Below are positions 14,895 through 25,800 of a stretch of DNA of 64,000 nucleotides, one piece after another. Each line of letters begins with the position of its first letter. The stretch's first letter is position 1. The position numbers were made by a program, and so were the translations under genes. Origin of the DNA: Chitinophaga sp. YR573 (GTDB lineage Bacteria; Bacteroidota; Bacteroidia; Chitinophagales; Chitinophagaceae); the NCBI RefSeq assembly GCF_900110995.1, contig NZ_FOJF01000001.1, positions 389,199 through 453,198 of the forward strand, in the 5' to 3' direction. Below the pieces are notes generated by a model. That model worked only from the letters and a program-made list of their open reading frames with translations, did not search any database and was not told the DNA's origin.

Positions 14895-17003
14895 ATGTGC
14901 AATAAATTTATAATACTGATTATCAGTATATTAATTAGCAATACCGTTCTGGCACAAACCGCTGATTCTGTACAGAATTTAAAAGAAGTGGCCATCATTG
15001 CCAACAAAACATTTATTCAACAAAAGTCGGATCGTATTATCTACAACTTACAGGCAGATCCTGAAAGTAAAGGCAACAGCGTTTTAGGGATGATGCGTAA
15101 AATCCCTTTTATCACTTTAGATGGTAGTGATAATATCCTTTTAAAAGGAAACGCCAGTTATAAGGTACTGATTAATGGCAAATCTTCCAGTATGGTGAAT
15201 GGTAATTTAACTGCAATACTGAGAAGCATGCCGGCATCTACTATCCAGAAAATAGAAGTGATCACTATCCCTCCTGCTAAATATGATGCAGAAGGCCTTG
15301 CCGGGATCATTAATATCATTACCAATAAAAAGGTGAATGAAGGCTATAACGGTACTTTAAATGTGAACGAAGGCTTTCCTGCCGGCGGACCAGGTGCAGG
15401 TGGTTCTTTCACAGCTAAACTGGGTAAATTGGGCGTTTCTGCCTTTGGTGGAGTAAGTATATATAACTCCCCTCAGACCAGTTTTACCAATACCAGAACA
15501 GGTACTGATACCACAAATCTGCAACAGAACGGATTGGCCAAATCTAAAAATACAAATGGTTACTTTGGTACACAGCTGAGTTATGAAATTGATTCGCTGA
15601 ACCTTCTCTCCGGACAATTTAATATCAATGGTACCCGCGCTAACGGCAACAGTAGTTTATCATCTGTTGCATCTTCACAACAATATGATTTGCTCAATCA
15701 TAATACCAGTCATTCTTATGGTATTGATGCAGCTATTAATTACCAGCTTGGGTTTAAATCCTCTAAGAGCAGATTTCTGACCTTCTCTTATATGTATAGC
15801 ACCAATCCGGGAGATCAGCAGGCTAATATCAACATATCAAATGCTCCTGATTATAACCAGCATGCACATCAAAGCTTTAAAGAGCATACCTTCCAGATGG
15901 ACTTTGTCACTTCCGTAAAAGCACTGAATATAGAAGCGGGTGTGAAAGGTATTCTCAGAAGGAACTCCAGCGATTTTCAGTATAACTCCTTCAACAATGG
16001 AAAATTTGAATTGGTTACTGCGTTATCAGATTTATATACCAATACCCAGAATGTATTCAGTGCTTATAACTCCTATCAGTTATCATTAAAAAGTTGGAAT
16101 ATCACTGCGGGAGTAAGACTTGAGCAAACAGTAATAAAGGCTGATTTTATTTCTTCCGCTGCTGTTGCTGATCAGAACTATCTGAATGTGATTCCTTCCA
16201 TTGCTGTAGGCAAAAACTTCAATGATCAAAGCAGTATTAACTTCGGATTTACACAGCGGATGAGAAGACCAGGTATCAACAGGCTAAACCCTTATGTAGA
16301 TCGTTCTAATCCAAATATTGAATCAACAGGTAATCCTGGTCTACGTCCTGTTCTATTGAATGATATACAGGCAGGTTATAGCAGTAATAAGAAATTATCA
16401 TTGAATATTGGTTTGGATTATTCCTTTATGAATAACCTGGATCTTAAGGTGGTTAATTTTGATGCTGTTACTAAGATTACCCGTACCTCTTATGCCAATG
16501 TTGGTAAGGCGAAGAGTTTAGGTAGTAATTTCAATATCAGTTATCCGCTGACTAAATGGTATAATGCTGGTTTGAATGGAAATGTGATGTACCTCTGGCT
16601 AAGTGATGGTATGGCTATCAGTAATAACCGCTGGATATATTCTCTTGCTTTATCAAATGCTTTTCAACTCAATAAAGGCTGGCGGATCAATGCGGATCTG
16701 AATGTAATCAGTCGCAGTCCGAATGGCTCGCAGGGGACTTCCAATGGCATGATCAGTACTGCATTTGGAGTCAATAAAGAACTGGTTAAAAACAAACTGT
16801 CTGTTGCCGGAAGTATTAAAAATCCTTTTACAAAATACAGGGATAATCAGAACCAGACTTTCGGCCCCAACTTTCAACAGTTTAGTACCAGCAGGGATTA
16901 TTTCCGCTCTTTTAATATTAGCCTGAATTACAATTTTGGAGGGTTGAGAGATGGGATAAATAAAAGCAGAAGCGAGATAAGGAATGATGATTTGTCTAAT
17001 TGA
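14895..17003 (+). CDS. Outer-membrane beta-barrel receptor-like protein (TonB-receptor related)
   Basis: A 702-residue protein with signal peptide MCNKFIILIISILISNTVLA cleaved before QTADS. Residues 25-140 look like a plug domain (LKEVAIIANKTFIQQKSDRI, then DGSDNILLKGNASYKVLING and IQKIEVITIPPAKYDAEGLA, GIINIIT); the rest alternates like a large beta barrel. The usual carboxypeptidase-regulatory-like N-terminal domain of this Bacteroidota family is missing. It ends in SEIRNDDLSN rather than an aromatic residue. The substrate is unknown. Neighbouring regulation may come from the sigma/anti-sigma pair upstream. Confidence 0.85.
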   Translation: MCNKFIILIISILISNTVLAQTADSVQNLKEVAIIANKTFIQQKSDRIIYNLQADPESKGNSVLGMMRKIPFITLDGSDNILLKGNASYKVLINGKSSSMVNGNLTAILRSMPASTIQKIEVITIPPAKYDAEGLAGIINIITNKKVNEGYNGTLNVNEGFPAGGPGAGGSFTAKLGKLGVSAFGGVSIYNSPQTSFTNTRTGTDTTNLQQNGLAKSKNTNGYFGTQLSYEIDSLNLLSGQFNINGTRANGNSSLSSVASSQQYDLLNHNTSHSYGIDAAINYQLGFKSSKSRFLTFSYMYSTNPGDQQANINISNAPDYNQHAHQSFKEHTFQMDFVTSVKALNIEAGVKGILRRNSSDFQYNSFNNGKFELVTALSDLYTNTQNVFSAYNSYQLSLKSWNITAGVRLEQTVIKADFISSAAVADQNYLNVIPSIAVGKNFNDQSSINFGFTQRMRRPGINRLNPYVDRSNPNIESTGNPGLRPVLLNDIQAGYSSNKKLSLNIGLDYSFMNNLDLKVVNFDAVTKITRTSYANVGKAKSLGSNFNISYPLTKWYNAGLNGNVMYLWLSDGMAISNNRWIYSLALSNAFQLNKGWRINADLNVISRSPNGSQGTSNGMISTAFGVNKELVKNKLSVAGSIKNPFTKYRDNQNQTFGPNFQQFSTSRDYFRSFNISLNYNFGGLRDGINKSRSEIRNDDLSN

Positions 17004-17019
17004 TGCGTAAGAAAAGGGG

Positions 17020-17027
17020 TACATTTG
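17020..17027 (+). promoter_or_regulatory. Bacteroidota -7 element (TACATTTG) close to a start codon
   Basis: TACATTTG fits TAnnTTTG and ends only 4 bases before the ATG at 17032, so transcripts would start at or within a few bases of the start codon. Confidence 0.5.
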
Positions 17028-17031
17028 TACT

Positions 17032-17220
17032 ATGAATCAAAATATTCAACATAAGATAGATCAGTATAAGAAAGTTGCCCAGAGAAGTCAGGGTAGTAAT
17101 CCAAAGCCTATGCAATCTAAATCTGTTCGTGTTGATGGCTTAGCACAGGTAATCCGTTCTCAAAAGGATGCTGAAAACTTTATGGCTGAACTTAAAAGTA
17201 TTGTTAAACGAGCTCAATAA
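17032..17220 (+). CDS. Small basic protein of unknown function
   Basis: A 62-residue basic protein beginning MNQNIQHKIDQYKKVAQRSQ and ending in a predicted helix with MAELKSIVKRAQ. It has its own -7 element directly before the start codon and a strong hairpin terminator 70 bases after the stop, which supports a real monocistronic gene. No family recognised; the leader would be almost absent. Confidence 0.55.
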   Translation: MNQNIQHKIDQYKKVAQRSQGSNPKPMQSKSVRVDGLAQVIRSQKDAENFMAELKSIVKRAQ

Positions 17221-17290
17221 GTAATTGTATTTTCAATGACCCTTCCTGAAATAGTGATACAGATTATTAAAGAATAAAAGTAGAATAATT

Positions 17291-17325
17291 AAACAGTAGC
17301 AGGTTCATTCTTGCTACTGTTTTTT
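17291..17325 (+). terminator. Rho-independent terminator between convergent genes
   Basis: Perfect 11-bp stem AAACAGTAGCA/TGCTACTGTTT with a 10-base loop and a T run overlapping the right arm. Serves the small gene at 17032 and probably also the convergent gene ending at 17378. Confidence 0.85.
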
Positions 17326-17377
17326 CGTTTATAAATTCTCATCTGAATGTTACTTTGGTTATGCATCTGTGTAAGTG

Positions 17378-17824
17378 TTAGCATGTGATTGGAGAAATCC
17401 AGCCTATTAATTTGAAGAAGGCCTCAAAATCCGATTTGAATTTAGCAAGATCAAAATCCTTGATCTGTTTAATTGTGCTGACCACATTTAACGAGTTTAA
17501 AACATCCTCCGGAAATATGGTGCGAATGTCCGGTGTCTCCGCATACTTTTCAAAATCCAGCCGTATTTGATAATCTAATACATTATTTTCCGGTTCACCA
17601 ATATCGCCCTGACGTTTTTTCCCAACCCGTTCGTATTTAGCTTTTTTAGTTGGAAAAGCACTTTCAGAAATTTGGCTCATACAAAGCACACCGATATAGA
17701 TCACCTCAATATCGCTACCGTAAGTCTTATCTGAAAAAAATTCAATAAACTCTTTGTTGATATCCATAACCCGGAATTTACCGGCGATATCAGCGGAAAA
17801 GTACTTTGCAAAATACACTTTCAT
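17378..17824 (-). CDS. Second immunity-protein candidate, paralogue of the RHS-linked one
   Basis: A 148-residue protein that aligns end to end with the product of 17946-18392: shared MxVYF start, YGSDIEVIYIG, ESAFPxKKxKY, DIRTIFPEDVLNSLN and TIKQIKDFDLAKFKSDFEAF. A perfect 13-bp hairpin terminator separates it from the RHS operon, so it is probably transcribed on its own. Tandem immunity paralogues beside a polymorphic toxin commonly protect against toxin variants of sister strains; that is inference. I cannot name the immunity family with certainty. Confidence 0.65.
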   Translation of the reverse strand: MKVYFAKYFSADIAGKFRVMDINKEFIEFFSDKTYGSDIEVIYIGVLCMSQISESAFPTKKAKYERVGKKRQGDIGEPENNVLDYQIRLDFEKYAETPDIRTIFPEDVLNSLNVVSTIKQIKDFDLAKFKSDFEAFFKLIGWISPITC

Positions 17825-17899
17825 AATTGGATTTAATTGGGGTAAACATGAAGATTAGGGATCAATGGTTATTTCTACTAATTGTTCTATTTTGACAAA

Positions 17900-17939
17900 A
17901 TACAGAAGCAGTTAGTCATCAAGACCACTGCTTCTGTAT
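17900..17939 (-). terminator. Terminator closing the RHS operon
   Basis: Perfect 13-bp stem ATACAGAAGCAGT/ACTGCTTCTGTAT with a 14-base loop; on the minus strand it is followed by TTTTG. It lies 6 bases beyond the stop of the first immunity candidate and before the second. Confidence 0.8.
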
Positions 17940-17945
17940 ACTTAC

Positions 17946-18392
17946 CTAAATCCAACCTACTGATTTAAAGAAAGTCTCAAAATCCGATTTGAATTTAACA
18001 AGATCAAAATCTTTTATTTGCTTAATAGTACCAATTATATCCAATGAGTCTAAGACATCCTGAGGAAATATAGAGCGAATGTCCGTAATCTCCTTGTACT
18101 TGCTATAATCTAGTGTTAAACTATACGATAGAGCCTTATCTGGTGATTTTATAGGGCCATCATCGTTATTGACATGATACACTTTTCCTTTGAGGTCGTA
18201 TTTAGGTTTCTTTTTAGGAAAAGCACTTTCAAATACAGGAGTAAGGCAACGAATCCCAATATAAATCACCTCGACATCACTACCGTAAATTTTGTCTGCA
18301 AAAAAAATATCCATGTTTTTTCCGATAGCCGTTACAATATCAAATTTATCAAGCATGTCATGTGATAGATTTTGCGTAAAATAGACTCTCAT
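17946..18392 (-). CDS. Probable immunity protein for the RHS toxin
   Basis: A 148-residue acidic cytosolic protein starting 11 bases after the stop of the RHS toxin gene, the canonical place for the cognate immunity gene. No signal peptide or membrane segment. Conserved blocks shared with its downstream paralogue include YGSDVEVIYIG, FPQDVLDSLD and IKQIKDFDLVKFKSDFETFF. Function as an inhibitor of the GIY-YIG-like C-terminal domain is inferred from position, length and the tandem paralogue. Confidence 0.7.
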   Translation of the reverse strand: MRVYFTQNLSHDMLDKFDIVTAIGKNMDIFFADKIYGSDVEVIYIGIRCLTPVFESAFPKKKPKYDLKGKVYHVNNDDGPIKSPDKALSYSLTLDYSKYKEITDIRSIFPQDVLDSLDIIGTIKQIKDFDLVKFKSDFETFFKSVGWI

Positions 18393-18403
18393 AGTTTCAT
18401 TAT

Positions 18404-21400
18404 TTATCTAAACATTTTATTTGCAGGTGGCAATTGGCCAGTCTGAAAATAGTATCCGTAAATTAAGAATTTCTCCATAGCTTTCAACTGTACCTGGTTT
18501 CCTGAAAATAGAGGTACAATACGAACACCTTCCTGTTGTAAGTATGCATCATCATACCTATTCTTCGGATCAGTTGTCTCTCCATATTTCCACACATCCC
18601 CCGCCTTTAACAGGACTTTCACGGGACTAGGAACAGGGCTGCCAGATACGTAAACATTGTACAAACCATCATGTGTTGCCAATAGCGCATACACAACACC
18701 ACTCTTGCTCGACGTTTTAGAGTAAATCCTAGCCAGCTCCTGAAACATTTTCAGAGCTAGAGCAGGATCATATCCTACTAAGTGCTTAGAACCTTTGCCA
18801 AATAGTTGATCTAGCTCGTAACCAACAACTCCTCCGTTTGGAATGTATTGTAGTTTAGCATAAAAGTCGTTCCAGGCAGCCTTCCAGTCATCGGAACTTG
18901 GAAAATGATACAAACTCGTTGAAGCTGTCGCACCAGTTAAAATTTCACCTGCTAACAAATAATATAAAGCTGGAACGAAAGCTGTTTTATTTTTCCCTCT
19001 CCTTTTTCCGCCGTCGTTAAAATTCGCCCTGGCAGTTTCAATCTTTTGGAAAGCCTCTACTGCGTCGGCACCGTCATACGTAACCCCGCCATCGAAATAG
19101 TGAACGTCCATCCCGTTCGGATCAAGCAGACTAACCGGATTATTTATTGCATAATTGTATGGAGAGTAAGCGTCATACTTACCAGCCAATGGATCAGGTA
19201 CATGCCATCTTCCAAGTTGGGGATCTTGCATCCTGGCTCCATAGTCGTACCATTCAATTCCACTGCCGTCTGCAAATTCTCCGCTTTGCAACTCTTTCCC
19301 GTTGTATTTTAATCTGTTTTCGGGATAGTTCAACCCCTTTAAGGCGTGGTTACTGATCCCCGCCATAGTAAGGCCGAATGGATAATAATGTGTTTCCTCG
19401 ATAACAGGACCGCTGTTATGCGTGACTACCAGATTGTCAAAGAACACATCACTACCGCTCTCATTATTCGTATAAATATACAGAAATCCGGTCTTTTTGA
19501 TCGTCATTCTTCCCACAGATAAGGGTTGCAAGACATTTGTGCTACCCTGTATCTGCCGAACACCACTATTTTCATTTACCAGGGCAAACTGGTCATCAAA
19601 GAGGGCGAAGTTAAGATATGCCTTGGGCTTAGTGGAAAGATTCTGTGTAGTATCTATCTGCTTTAAGCTGTTGAACACAGTTGTAGTAAGACCTGTATTA
19701 ATGGCAGAACCAACGCCAAAGGCTCCGTGAACCCCGTCACTAATTCCCGAACCACTAAAGGCATTTAAAATGGCGGATATCATATCAGGAGGTGTCGTAA
19801 CAGAGGTATTTGCTGCTGTGCTGATATAAACTCCTGTAGCATTGATCTGAACAGTATCACCTGCCATTACCCGGAGTACCAATGACGGCCCTATTTTCTG
19901 TCCACTGGTCGCATTTAATTTTGCCACGAAGGCATTAGGATTGGTGGTATTATCTGTAGGATATCCGGTGATACCAGATATGGCTGTCCGGGTATTATCG
20001 ATATTGCTAAACAAAGCATTTTCATAAGCACTGGCTGCAGATTCCATGGTTGCAGCATAATAAGCGGTATCGCTTTTAGTAGCCAGTACTACCCTTACAT
20101 TGCCCAGATGGTCTACATCAAAATAATCAAACCCATAATTGGGAGCTTGATTTGTCCTGTAAACAACCCTGATTCGTCCATCTTCATGCGGAATGACCTG
20201 TAATGAATCCTGCTCATATATCAGTCCGCTTATGTAATCTGTAGTGGTGGTCTTAACAGGTGTTTGAGTTGAATCCACCGTCGTTTTACGCAGCTTATTA
20301 CCGGCTGCATCATAAGTGTAAGTAACCATACCCTTACCTGTAATCTTAATGCTTTGTGGCAGATTAAGGTAATTGTAAGCGATCAAACTAACTCCCTTAT
20401 TTAAATCCTGGTTCAGATTACCATTTTCATCATAACTGTAGTCATCACCCGTATTGGCCCCATCTAAAAAATCTCCCAGTTTGGAAGATGCGGTGCTACT
20501 GGGATCAGATACGGACGACAATTTGTTGCTGGTTGCCGGATAGGTATAAGTCAGCTGGTCAATTGTAGCAATTGAATTACCAATCATTCCCTTTTGCGTC
20601 ATAGTTTTGATGTTTCCATTCGCATCATAAGAAAGATTGCTTACGCTAAAATCTACCTTATCTTTTGTCCAGGCAGTACTTCCAGTATTCTGCTGGCTAA
20701 AATAAGCTGCAGTAATCCTGCTCGTTTTATCGTAGCTGTATCCATAGGCACGGGCAGTCCCGTCCGAAATGCTTTTCCATTTTGCCCCGGCTATGTTACC
20801 ATTATAAGCTACACTATCAAAGCCATAGTCATAACTCAACTCTTCGCCAAAATAATTTGCAGAACTACCAGGTGTATTTACAAAATTTTTGTTTATTGAT
20901 TTCAGCCAGCCACGAACGTTACGCTCATAGTTAAGGCTTTCCAACTGGGCTGTTGTACTGGTTGGCGCAAGCCTTTTTAGTTTCGGTTTTCCCAGTTCGT
21001 CGTAACTGTAAACTGCAATAGTTTTAAGCAGATTGGGATCATCATTCAACTGCTTTTTTAACGAGTCCATCCTACCCGCCGCATCATAGTGCATCATGGT
21101 GAGCAAAGTAATTTGAGGAGTAACGATACTTCTGAAATTCCTTATCCGCTCATAAGTACTGAGCACTTTTCCATTAAAGTTGTACAAACTTGTAGTTACT
21201 GTTTCCCCGCCAGAGGTATTCTGCGCTATAGATTGAATATTCCGGCCTTTGTCATTATAATACTGGGTCGTTGTCAGCCACTGATCGGTATCCAATATCC
21301 TTACCTTCATACCTGTAAGCATACCCTTTGTATTGGTCGTCGGGGTAGAAGGATTGGTTTCAGCATAGGGATTGCTTAGTGCAAGTGGTTTTCCTGCATC

Positions 21401-22879
21401 TCCACTTACATAGTCAAACTTACCGGCATAATTATAATCGTCATAAAAAGTATATGAAACAGGGATCAATCCACTGGGTACTATGTATGGATGAGGGTTT
21501 GTGGCATTGATTGTATCGGCTCCATTCGTTGCATTAGGATTGATCTGCGCAATAAAATTTGCACCTGTTCCAGAATCAAAATCCCCCTGAAAGGTAATCG
21601 AATTTGTAGCTTCATACAAGGAATCACCTGTAGGAGCTATCACAATCAGATCACCTGTACCTGCAAAGGTAAACGGAATCGACATGGTATTGGATGTCGC
21701 CGTATTCATCACACTCTGAAGATCTGCTCTGTTGGTAGTCATATAGCACAGGGCCGTCATAGTAGGACGATTCAAATCATCATAGAAATGAAACAACCAT
21801 TGACCCTTTACTTTTAATGCACCATCCCGACTAAAAGCAACCCTGTCACGCACATCATATACATTCTCTGTAGAATCTGCCCCAGGCTCTTTTTTTACAA
21901 TCACCCTGTTCAGCTCATCATGCCTGTATATAAAGCATAAATCACTGGTAACAGCAGAAGTGATTACCCAATTGTTTTTTATAGCGTCTGTCGCTTTAGG
22001 TGGTACGACAAAGCAAAACTGCCCTAGGTCGTTATAACAGTAATAGGTGCACAGCCAGCCTACATGCGCTGTTCCCGGTGTGGCAGATAACTGTTTTTTC
22101 TTTAGTACCAGTTGGTTTTCCTTGTCTTTGTATTCTATAGTTTGCATCCCCGCATTATCAATCGATACATTTTTGTGCAATTGCCCCGGAGCATATACCT
22201 TTCCACTACCACTTACCGGAACAACATTTCCGGCAGTGAAATACCAGATACGAACAGAATCAGAAACTTTGTTAAACAGGTATTGCAACTGCGAAGGATG
22301 ATTACCCCCGGTTTTTGCCCAACTGTTTCCCGGTGAGTAACTTTTAAGTACCCTGTTTAGAGGAGATGGCTCAAAATCTGTCTGATCATAGTAAACACTG
22401 TCAGCCCCAATACCAGGAATCAGTGTACTATCCCGATAGAAAGCCCGTTGCCCACTCCATGGATCAATCTTAAGCTTACCATCACTGGTGTTTCCCGTTT
22501 TAGGAACATAAGGAAGATACTGAAACTGCTCCCGGCCATAAGCATCATACACAAACGGAGTTACCAAATCCCTACCCAGAGGACTAACTCTCCTGTTAAT
22601 CGTTTGCAGCGGGCGGCCAAGTCCGTCAAAATATTGGGTTGATTCCTTCACCTCTGCCAATGTACGACTGGATGAAGAAACCACATTGGTATCTGTAGCA
22701 GGCATACTGGGTTCCCAGGTGCGTATCAAATTGATTGTAGTATCCGTATAAGCACCTGGCAAAGCTACAGGCACCGCCGCCGGGCGGCCTTGCCCATTGG
22801 GTACATTCTGAGCCTTTACTGTGCTACTTATCCCTAACCACAACAGCGCAAAGGTGATATATGCAGTAATTTTGTTCAT
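18404..22879 (-). CDS. RHS repeat protein with DUF6443-type N-terminus and GIY-YIG-like toxin C-terminus
   Basis: A 1491-residue exported protein with signal peptide MNKITAYITFALLWLGISST and cleavage near KAQN. Residues 35-200 resemble DUF6443; YD repeats run through the middle (YDELGKPKLKR, YDANGNIKTM, YTYDAAGNKLRKT). The RHS core ends around 1258 with RWHVPDPLAGKYDAYSPYNY and LLDPNGMD. The following 233 residues are the variable C-terminus; its last 95 carry VVYALLATHDG, WKYGETTDPKNRY, a Glu in AMEKFLIYGYY and terminal LPPANKMFR, matching the order of GIY-YIG nuclease residues (Tox-URI-like). Likely a nuclease toxin released from an RHS shell, with the immunity gene next door. Confidence 0.85.
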   Translation of the reverse strand: MNKITAYITFALLWLGISSTVKAQNVPNGQGRPAAVPVALPGAYTDTTINLIRTWEPSMPATDTNVVSSSSRTLAEVKESTQYFDGLGRPLQTINRRVSPLGRDLVTPFVYDAYGREQFQYLPYVPKTGNTSDGKLKIDPWSGQRAFYRDSTLIPGIGADSVYYDQTDFEPSPLNRVLKSYSPGNSWAKTGGNHPSQLQYLFNKVSDSVRIWYFTAGNVVPVSGSGKVYAPGQLHKNVSIDNAGMQTIEYKDKENQLVLKKKQLSATPGTAHVGWLCTYYCYNDLGQFCFVVPPKATDAIKNNWVITSAVTSDLCFIYRHDELNRVIVKKEPGADSTENVYDVRDRVAFSRDGALKVKGQWLFHFYDDLNRPTMTALCYMTTNRADLQSVMNTATSNTMSIPFTFAGTGDLIVIAPTGDSLYEATNSITFQGDFDSGTGANFIAQINPNATNGADTINATNPHPYIVPSGLIPVSYTFYDDYNYAGKFDYVSGDAGKPLALSNPYAETNPSTPTTNTKGMLTGMKVRILDTDQWLTTTQYYNDKGRNIQSIAQNTSGGETVTTSLYNFNGKVLSTYERIRNFRSIVTPQITLLTMMHYDAAGRMDSLKKQLNDDPNLLKTIAVYSYDELGKPKLKRLAPTSTTAQLESLNYERNVRGWLKSINKNFVNTPGSSANYFGEELSYDYGFDSVAYNGNIAGAKWKSISDGTARAYGYSYDKTSRITAAYFSQQNTGSTAWTKDKVDFSVSNLSYDANGNIKTMTQKGMIGNSIATIDQLTYTYPATSNKLSSVSDPSSTASSKLGDFLDGANTGDDYSYDENGNLNQDLNKGVSLIAYNYLNLPQSIKITGKGMVTYTYDAAGNKLRKTTVDSTQTPVKTTTTDYISGLIYEQDSLQVIPHEDGRIRVVYRTNQAPNYGFDYFDVDHLGNVRVVLATKSDTAYYAATMESAASAYENALFSNIDNTRTAISGITGYPTDNTTNPNAFVAKLNATSGQKIGPSLVLRVMAGDTVQINATGVYISTAANTSVTTPPDMISAILNAFSGSGISDGVHGAFGVGSAINTGLTTTVFNSLKQIDTTQNLSTKPKAYLNFALFDDQFALVNENSGVRQIQGSTNVLQPLSVGRMTIKKTGFLYIYTNNESGSDVFFDNLVVTHNSGPVIEETHYYPFGLTMAGISNHALKGLNYPENRLKYNGKELQSGEFADGSGIEWYDYGARMQDPQLGRWHVPDPLAGKYDAYSPYNYAINNPVSLLDPNGMDVHYFDGGVTYDGADAVEAFQKIETARANFNDGGKRRGKNKTAFVPALYYLLAGEILTGATASTSLYHFPSSDDWKAAWNDFYAKLQYIPNGGVVGYELDQLFGKGSKHLVGYDPALALKMFQELARIYSKTSSKSGVVYALLATHDGLYNVYVSGSPVPSPVKVLLKAGDVWKYGETTDPKNRYDDAYLQQEGVRIVPLFSGNQVQLKAMEKFLIYGYYFQTGQLPPANKMFR

Positions 22880-22896
22880 AAAATAAGTTTCTGAGG

Positions 22897-25800
22897 TTAA
22901 TAGGTAACAGGACTATTGTACTTGTAATCCATCTGTTTAAGGATTTTCCCATCTTTATCTTTGGTCAGTTTCAGACGGCCGAATCTATCATATTCGTAAT
23001 AGACCGTTCTGCCAGAGGGATTAGTTATACTGGTCACACCAACACCTGGCTTATACGTATAGGTGGTCACCAATGCATTGGCAGATGCCAGCCCTATTCT
23101 TATTTTGTTCAGCTCAGCCCTAAGCTGTGTATCACTCGTGGGATTACGGAGTATGTTCATATTTGTTATAAAGGCCACAGCAGCAGCATAAGTACTTCCG
23201 GTGATCTCAGCTACAGGATAAAGATTATTATATCCCCATATATACACTCCGTTTACATCATTGACATTTCTTTGCTCACGGATGTTACCAGTACTATCAT
23301 AAGTATTAAAAACAATATCCTGCACATAATTGACATCTCTTATAAGGTCGTTACTCTGAATATATGTTGGTGTAAAACCGGATAAAGGAGAACTTCTTTT
23401 CAGTTTATAGCTTCCTGCCATCACTACACCCTGAATATTTGTTTGGTACTGCACCTGTTTCCCATAAATCGTGGAAGTCACACCAGATCGCACCTGCTGT
23501 ACGTACTGTTCAATCATTGGATTATGGATATTGCTATCCTGCATCATTTTCAAAGCCTGTAATGCTGATGATAACGTGCCAGTTGGAATGACATAATCTG
23601 TAGGATATTTATTGTATATCCAGTGATCATCACCTTTAGAAGTTACCCTATGAATGCGCGTCGGTAAATAGTGCTGTTTATTGTCGTAAGTATATTCTAC
23701 AACATCAACCAATGAATCTGTACCGGAGTATTCTTTCACGGTAGCTGTCAGCGGCTCCACTGCATAACTATTATAATAATATTTCTTTCCAAGGAACCGT
23801 TCAACCGCTGCACCAAGGGCAAAATGTCCCTTCATTACATAACCTGCCTTCCAGCCTGTCAGGCTGCCTTTCAAATACGTTTCATAAGTGGTAGAGGTTT
23901 TTTCCAGCAATTTTCCGGTATTGTCATATATAGACCGGCTTTCTTCCATAGCATTAGCCGGATGGCTATTTGTCCATGGGGTAAAAGGATAGGTCATATA
24001 AGGGTTGGCATCACTTATAATTAAATATGAATACCGTGTACTGCCATTCTCATTGCTATTTCTTGTTGATTCCAGTACTTCCTTATACGTCAGACTGGAA
24101 CCATGCGAAAAATCCATTTCATTGTTAGCTGACGAAGTTTTTATATTGGTATTACAGGAATACTCCCCAGTAGAAGACCCGTCACCAGAATGGTCCACTA
24201 CCGGAGGACACATCGCAGTAAAACTGTACTTATAGTCAGGCTTATCAAACAGCCATCCGGTAGAGTGCAGACTATCATTTCCAAAACGATAGTAATAAGA
24301 CTTGACCACATCATTTGCATGGTTAAGGCCATCATAAGAAGTGATTTTCTTCACCCGTAAACCACCACCCAGTGCTATCTTGGTATACCCGGTCACATTC
24401 TTATACTGAAGCGTGATCTTCGACTGTTCATAAGTATTAGTTGGCTCATCATGCGCACAATTCAGCATAATCCGGTATTGTCCCGAATCCAATTCTATGT
24501 AAGTCTGCCCGTTACCAACATCCCAGGTCTGAGAAGTTCCCAGTTTACGGATAATCAAACTGGCACTGTTACCACAACAAGATTGTATTGTTGCAGTACT
24601 GTTTACAAACTGGTGTGTATTTATACTAAAGGTCGCACTGTCACTAAGATAATTTGGATACTGAATTGTAGAAGAATAATATCCTGTCCTTATCTCTTTA
24701 GCTACACTGCCCGTACTATATAATGCATCATTTACACTATCAGTTGCTGAAACACGCGAGTAGGTATTATTTTCATACTCAAAAGTCGTATAGCCACCAG
24801 TGGGGAATTCTATTTTTTCCAGCATCCCGGTTTTGATAAAATCCGTATCCGGTTCCCGGTCGGCACCATCTACGCCATCCTCCGCAGGCAGCAAAGTTGT
24901 ATTGTTCTTTCCGTTATAATAACCCCAATGGTCCTGCGCTTTAGATAGCAGATCGGGGAAACTATGAGCAGTATTATAGTTCAGCTTATACGTAGAAATA
25001 ATGTTACCATATATATCACAGTTGTTCACCTGCTTCAATAAAAGACGACTACCGTTGGTATAGTCCATCGTAAATCTTTTTACAGGCGTAACCACACCAA
25101 ACAATACTGAGGATTCTACTACAGAACTAAGTGCATAAAAAGTATCCTGCGCAGCATTGGACAAATCAGTCCTGATGAAACCATAATTAAAATCTATCCT
25201 GCCACCAGCGTAATCAATCCTTTTCACTTTAGTTTGATAGATCATCCTGCTGGTATTGCAGGTTTGATGTATAGGAAAATTCGCAGTAGGACATCCGATG
25301 AGCGGTTCAGACGGTCCTAACGATCCCAGACTAGTCTCACTTTCCGAAACAGACTGAATAGTCAGCAGCGGATCTGTCACATAAGTAAAATCAATAACCC
25401 GCTTACTCCTGGGCAGGATGATCTTAGTCAAATACCAGGTGTTCACTGTTGACATGTCACTATCATCGCAGCCCATTACCTCTGTCGTTTCAGGATTATT
25501 GAATACATACTGTGTACCATTCTCCGTTGTGATCACGAAATAGAAACCGCCCGAAACATTCACCCATTTTATTTTTATGTTTTTATAAGGCATCAGGTAA
25601 GCCTCATAACTCATACCCATCACAAATTTGCCGGTATATCCACAAAAGTTGTAAGTAAATTCATCCGGCTGTGTATCTGTAATACCCTCAGCGCTGTTCT
25701 TGAAACGAGTATAGGTAGAATCCACTGCATCAGTCTGATAGCCGGGGGGAATTTGATTACCGTTGCTAAACCCAATATAACCAGCTTCATCAGGCTTTCC

